Below are positions 6,666-8,412 of a DNA stretch of 8,412 bases, in pieces (the first letter of the stretch is position 1; every line of letters begins with the position of its first letter). The notes below the pieces were generated by a model. The model ran no database searches. It was not told the DNA's origin and saw only the letters and a list, made by a program, of their open reading frames with translations. The stretch is from Dehalococcoidia bacterium (GTDB lineage: Bacteria > Chloroflexota > Dehalococcoidia > SZUA-161): contig CP070819.1 in NCBI GenBank assembly GCA_020344295.1, positions 2,054,778 to 2,063,189 on the forward strand. The letters run 5' to 3'. The position numbers and the translations under genes were made by a program.

Positions 6666-8129
6666 ATGGATTACGATCTCACGATACATGAAGTGCACGA
6701 ACTGTTGAAGAGCCGTAAGATCTCATCTATTGAGCTGACCCAGGCAGTACTGGATCGTATCGAGGAGGTGGAGGGCAAAGTAAGTTCCTTCGTCACAATC
6801 ACTCGAGATCTGGCCCTCGACCAGGCGCATCAGGCCGATGAGCGTATCAAGGCCGGCGAGTGTCTTCCGCTAACGGGGATCCCGGTGTTGATCAAGGACA
6901 ACATGTGCACCAGGGGGACGAGGACAACCTGCTCGTCGAAGATGCTGGAGAACTTCGTGCCCCCTTACGATGCTAAGGTAGTAGAGAAGTTAAATGACCG
7001 GGGTATGGTGATGTTGGGCAAATCGAATATGGATGAGTTCGCAATGGGCTCTTCGAACGAGAACTCGGCGTTTTATCCCACACACAATCCCTGGGATCTT
7101 GAGAGGGTCCCCGGCGGAAGCAGTGGCGGATGTGCAGCCGCAGTGGTCTCCGGTGAGGCTGTCTATGCTCTAGGCTCTGACACGGGGGGCAGTATCCGCC
7201 AGCCTGCGGGTTTCTGCAGCGTCGTCGGTTTCAAACCTACCTATGGCAGGGTCTCGAGGTATGGACTCGTCGCCTTTGCCAGCTCACTCGACCAGATCGG
7301 CCCGCTGACCAGGGATGTTACCGACAGCGCTCTCGTACTGAACGCCATCGCAGGACATGACCCGCGTGATTCCACCTCTGTAGATCAGCCGGTTCCTGAC
7401 TATACAAAGTCTCTGGTTCCTGACCTGAAAGGGACGAGAGTGGGTGTGCCACGTGAATACTTCGTGGAGGGCATGGAGCGTGGCGTGGAGCAGGTCGTTA
7501 GGCAGGCTATAGACCAGTTGGAGGAACTTGGGGCTGAGGTGAACTGGGAGATATCGCTACCCAGTACTCCTGCTGCGCTTGCCTGCTACTATATCGTCGC
7601 TCCCTCCGAGGCTATGGCCAATCTAGCGCGGTATGACGGGGTAAAATACGGCTTCTCCGCGCGCGACGCTGAGAGTATGTGGGACGCTATGGAGAAGACC
7701 AGGCAGCACGGGTTCGGGCCGGAGGTCAAGCGCCGTATAATGCTGGGGACCTATGCCCTTTCGGCCGGCTACTATGAGGCCTACTACCTGAAGGCGCAGA
7801 AGGTGCGCACCTTGATTACGAGGGAGTTCGCTGAGGCTTTCTCCAAATGTGATGTGCTGGTCACTCCCACCTCTCCGACGGTGCCTTTCCGCATCGGCGA
7901 GAGGGTGGATGACCCGCTGCAGATGTATCTCGCCGATGTGTGTACTCTCCCTATCAACATTGCCGGCATCCCCGGGATATCTGTGCCTGCGGGATTCGTA
8001 GATGGCCTCCCCGTTGGTATGCAGATACTGGGCAAGCCTTTTGCGGAAGAGACCTTGTTTCGGGCTGCCTTTGCCTATGAGCAGGCCACCGAGTGGCGGC
8101 ACAGGAGACCTGTTCTGAATGGAGCATGA
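6666..8129 (+). CDS. gatA: Asp-tRNA(Asn)/Glu-tRNA(Gln) amidotransferase subunit A
   Basis: This 487-residue amidase-signature enzyme supplies ammonia from glutamine for the GatCAB transamidation of Glu-tRNA(Gln) and Asp-tRNA(Asn). The Ser-cisSer-Lys triad is visible: Lys77 in GIPVLIKDN, cis-Ser152 in VPGGSSGG, and nucleophile Ser176 in [11 protein letters not shown]. GatA hallmarks distinguish it from other amidases: [20 protein letters not shown] (193-212), [17 protein letters not shown] (350-366), and [20 protein letters not shown] (437-456). Full length is typical. The ATG at 6666 is nine bases after the synthetase stop; the nearest AGAGG is 12 bases upstream, so initiation may be coupled to the gene before it. 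It shares the operon that begins with gatC. gatB is not adjacent and must lie elsewhere. Confidence 0.96.
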   Translation: MDYDLTIHEVHELLKSRKISSIELTQAVLDRIEEVEGKVSSFVTITRDLALDQAHQADERIKAGECLPLTGIPVLIKDNMCTRGTRTTCSSKMLENFVPPYDAKVVEKLNDRGMVMLGKSNMDEFAMGSSNENSAFYPTHNPWDLERVPGGSSGGCAAAVVSGEAVYALGSDTGGSIRQPAGFCSVVGFKPTYGRVSRYGLVAFASSLDQIGPLTRDVTDSALVLNAIAGHDPRDSTSVDQPVPDYTKSLVPDLKGTRVGVPREYFVEGMERGVEQVVRQAIDQLEELGAEVNWEISLPSTPAALACYYIVAPSEAMANLARYDGVKYGFSARDAESMWDAMEKTRQHGFGPEVKRRIMLGTYALSAGYYEAYYLKAQKVRTLITREFAEAFSKCDVLVTPTSPTVPFRIGERVDDPLQMYLADVCTLPINIAGIPGISVPAGFVDGLPVGMQILGKPFAEETLFRAAFAYEQATEWRHRRPVLNGA

Positions 8130-8385
8130 ACCGGCGCGTGTCACCTGTTATTCAGGCCGTACCTACGCTGAACGACCGATCTCCTTCCACTGGAATGGAC
8201 AGGAGCATAGGGTCAAGAGAGTAGAAAGCGAATGGCGCGAGCCCGGGGAGATGCACTTTCGATTGAGAACCGAGGATGACAGGATGTTCGAGCTTTGTTA
8301 TTATGACGACACTGATACGTGGTTGGTCCGGGAGTGGGCGGTGAACAGCACAAAGGGGGGTGGAGATGAACAGAGAGGTCCTTGA
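8119..8385 (+). CDS. Small DUF6504-like protein
   Basis: This 88-residue protein is soluble, with no signal or membrane segment, and is probably mostly beta. It overlaps the end of gatA by 11 bases in another frame. Conserved-looking blocks are [18 protein letters not shown] (18-35), WREPG (39-43), [19 protein letters not shown] (46-64) and TWLVREW (67-73). This pattern resembles DUF6504, in which an 'ERP-x-x-F-x-W' strand is followed by 'W-R-E/T-P' and 'F/Y-E-L-Y/F'. In some lineages DUF6504 proteins occur beside Y-family DNA polymerase genes, but nothing like that is visible here. The function is unknown. The overlap suggests cotranslation with gatA. The ORF is supported by its protein-like composition and its fit between gatA and the next start, and the family assignment comes from memory. 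Confidence 0.72.
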   Translation: MEHEPARVTCYSGRTYAERPISFHWNGQEHRVKRVESEWREPGEMHFRLRTEDDRMFELCYYDDTDTWLVREWAVNSTKGGGDEQRGP

Positions 8386-8412
8386 GATCCTGGAGAAGGA
8401 TGCGAAGGTTAC
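8366..8412 (+). CDS. Start of a probable Lrp/AsnC-type regulator, truncated by the window end
   Basis: An ATG at 8366 with a G-rich ribosome site (AAAGGGGGGTG, 8352-8362) opens [16 protein letters not shown] before the window ends. This resembles the first helix of Lrp/AsnC-family winged helix-turn-helix regulators (typically 'xxILxxLExDAR-x-T'). It overlaps the end of the DUF6504-like gene by 20 bases. With only 15 codons the call is tentative; another winged-helix family is possible. Confidence 0.5.
   Translation, partial: MNREVLEILEKDAKV

Noticed and set aside
7623..8144. A 173-residue open frame on the minus strand
   Set aside because: It is antisense to the conserved C-terminal half of gatA, with no motif or ribosome site of its own.

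Overview
This window looks like a chromosomal segment of a free-living bacterium. Genes are densely packed, codon use looks similar throughout, and no mobile elements, CRISPR arrays or RNA genes are visible. Sigma70-type promoter hexamers, Shine-Dalgarno sites, and GTG and TTG starts point to Bacteria rather than Archaea. The gene set is an indirect tRNA-amidation gatC/gatA pair, an ADP-forming acyl-CoA synthetase alpha-type protein, a DUF763 protein, a DUF6504-like protein and a DUF6141-like membrane protein. That mixture would suit an anaerobic or environmental Chloroflexota (Dehalococcoidia-like) genome. The taxon is an inference from remembered family distributions and was not tested.

Left block, minus strand (1-2087). 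The genes read right to left: a DUF763 protein, a HAD-family phosphatase starting one base after the DUF763 stop, and, after a 63-base gap, the N-terminal part of a flavin reductase-like FMN-binding split-barrel protein that runs off the window. DUF763 and the HAD gene are almost certainly one transcript. The flavin reductase has its own strong Shine-Dalgarno site.

Centre (2088-4719). A short intergenic region separates DUF763 from a plus-strand two-helix membrane protein (DUF6141-like). That gene ends convergently, 7 bases from a minus-strand alpha/beta hydrolase. Behind the hydrolase, 37 bases away and on the same strand, is a lipoprotein that combines a CAP/SCP-like domain with a transglutaminase-like domain and a C-terminal coiled coil.

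Divergent control region (4720-4890). Two back-to-back sigma70 promoters, each TTGCC(C/T), a 17-base spacer and a perfect TATAAT, face outward from a 14-base inverted repeat that contains both -35 elements. One drives the lipoprotein/hydrolase unit and the other drives gatC. This is the clearest regulatory structure in the window.

Right block, plus strand (4891-8412). gatC (TTG start), then a CoA-binding/ADP-forming acyl-CoA synthetase alpha-type protein, then gatA, then a small DUF6504-like protein overlapping gatA, then the start of a probable Lrp/AsnC-type regulator. The amidotransferase operon is therefore interrupted by an acyl-CoA metabolism gene, and gatB is not next to gatA. No complete new defence or mobile system is visible. 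The most unusual items are the mirror-image promoter pair, the CAP-transglutaminase lipoprotein and the split gatC/gatA arrangement.
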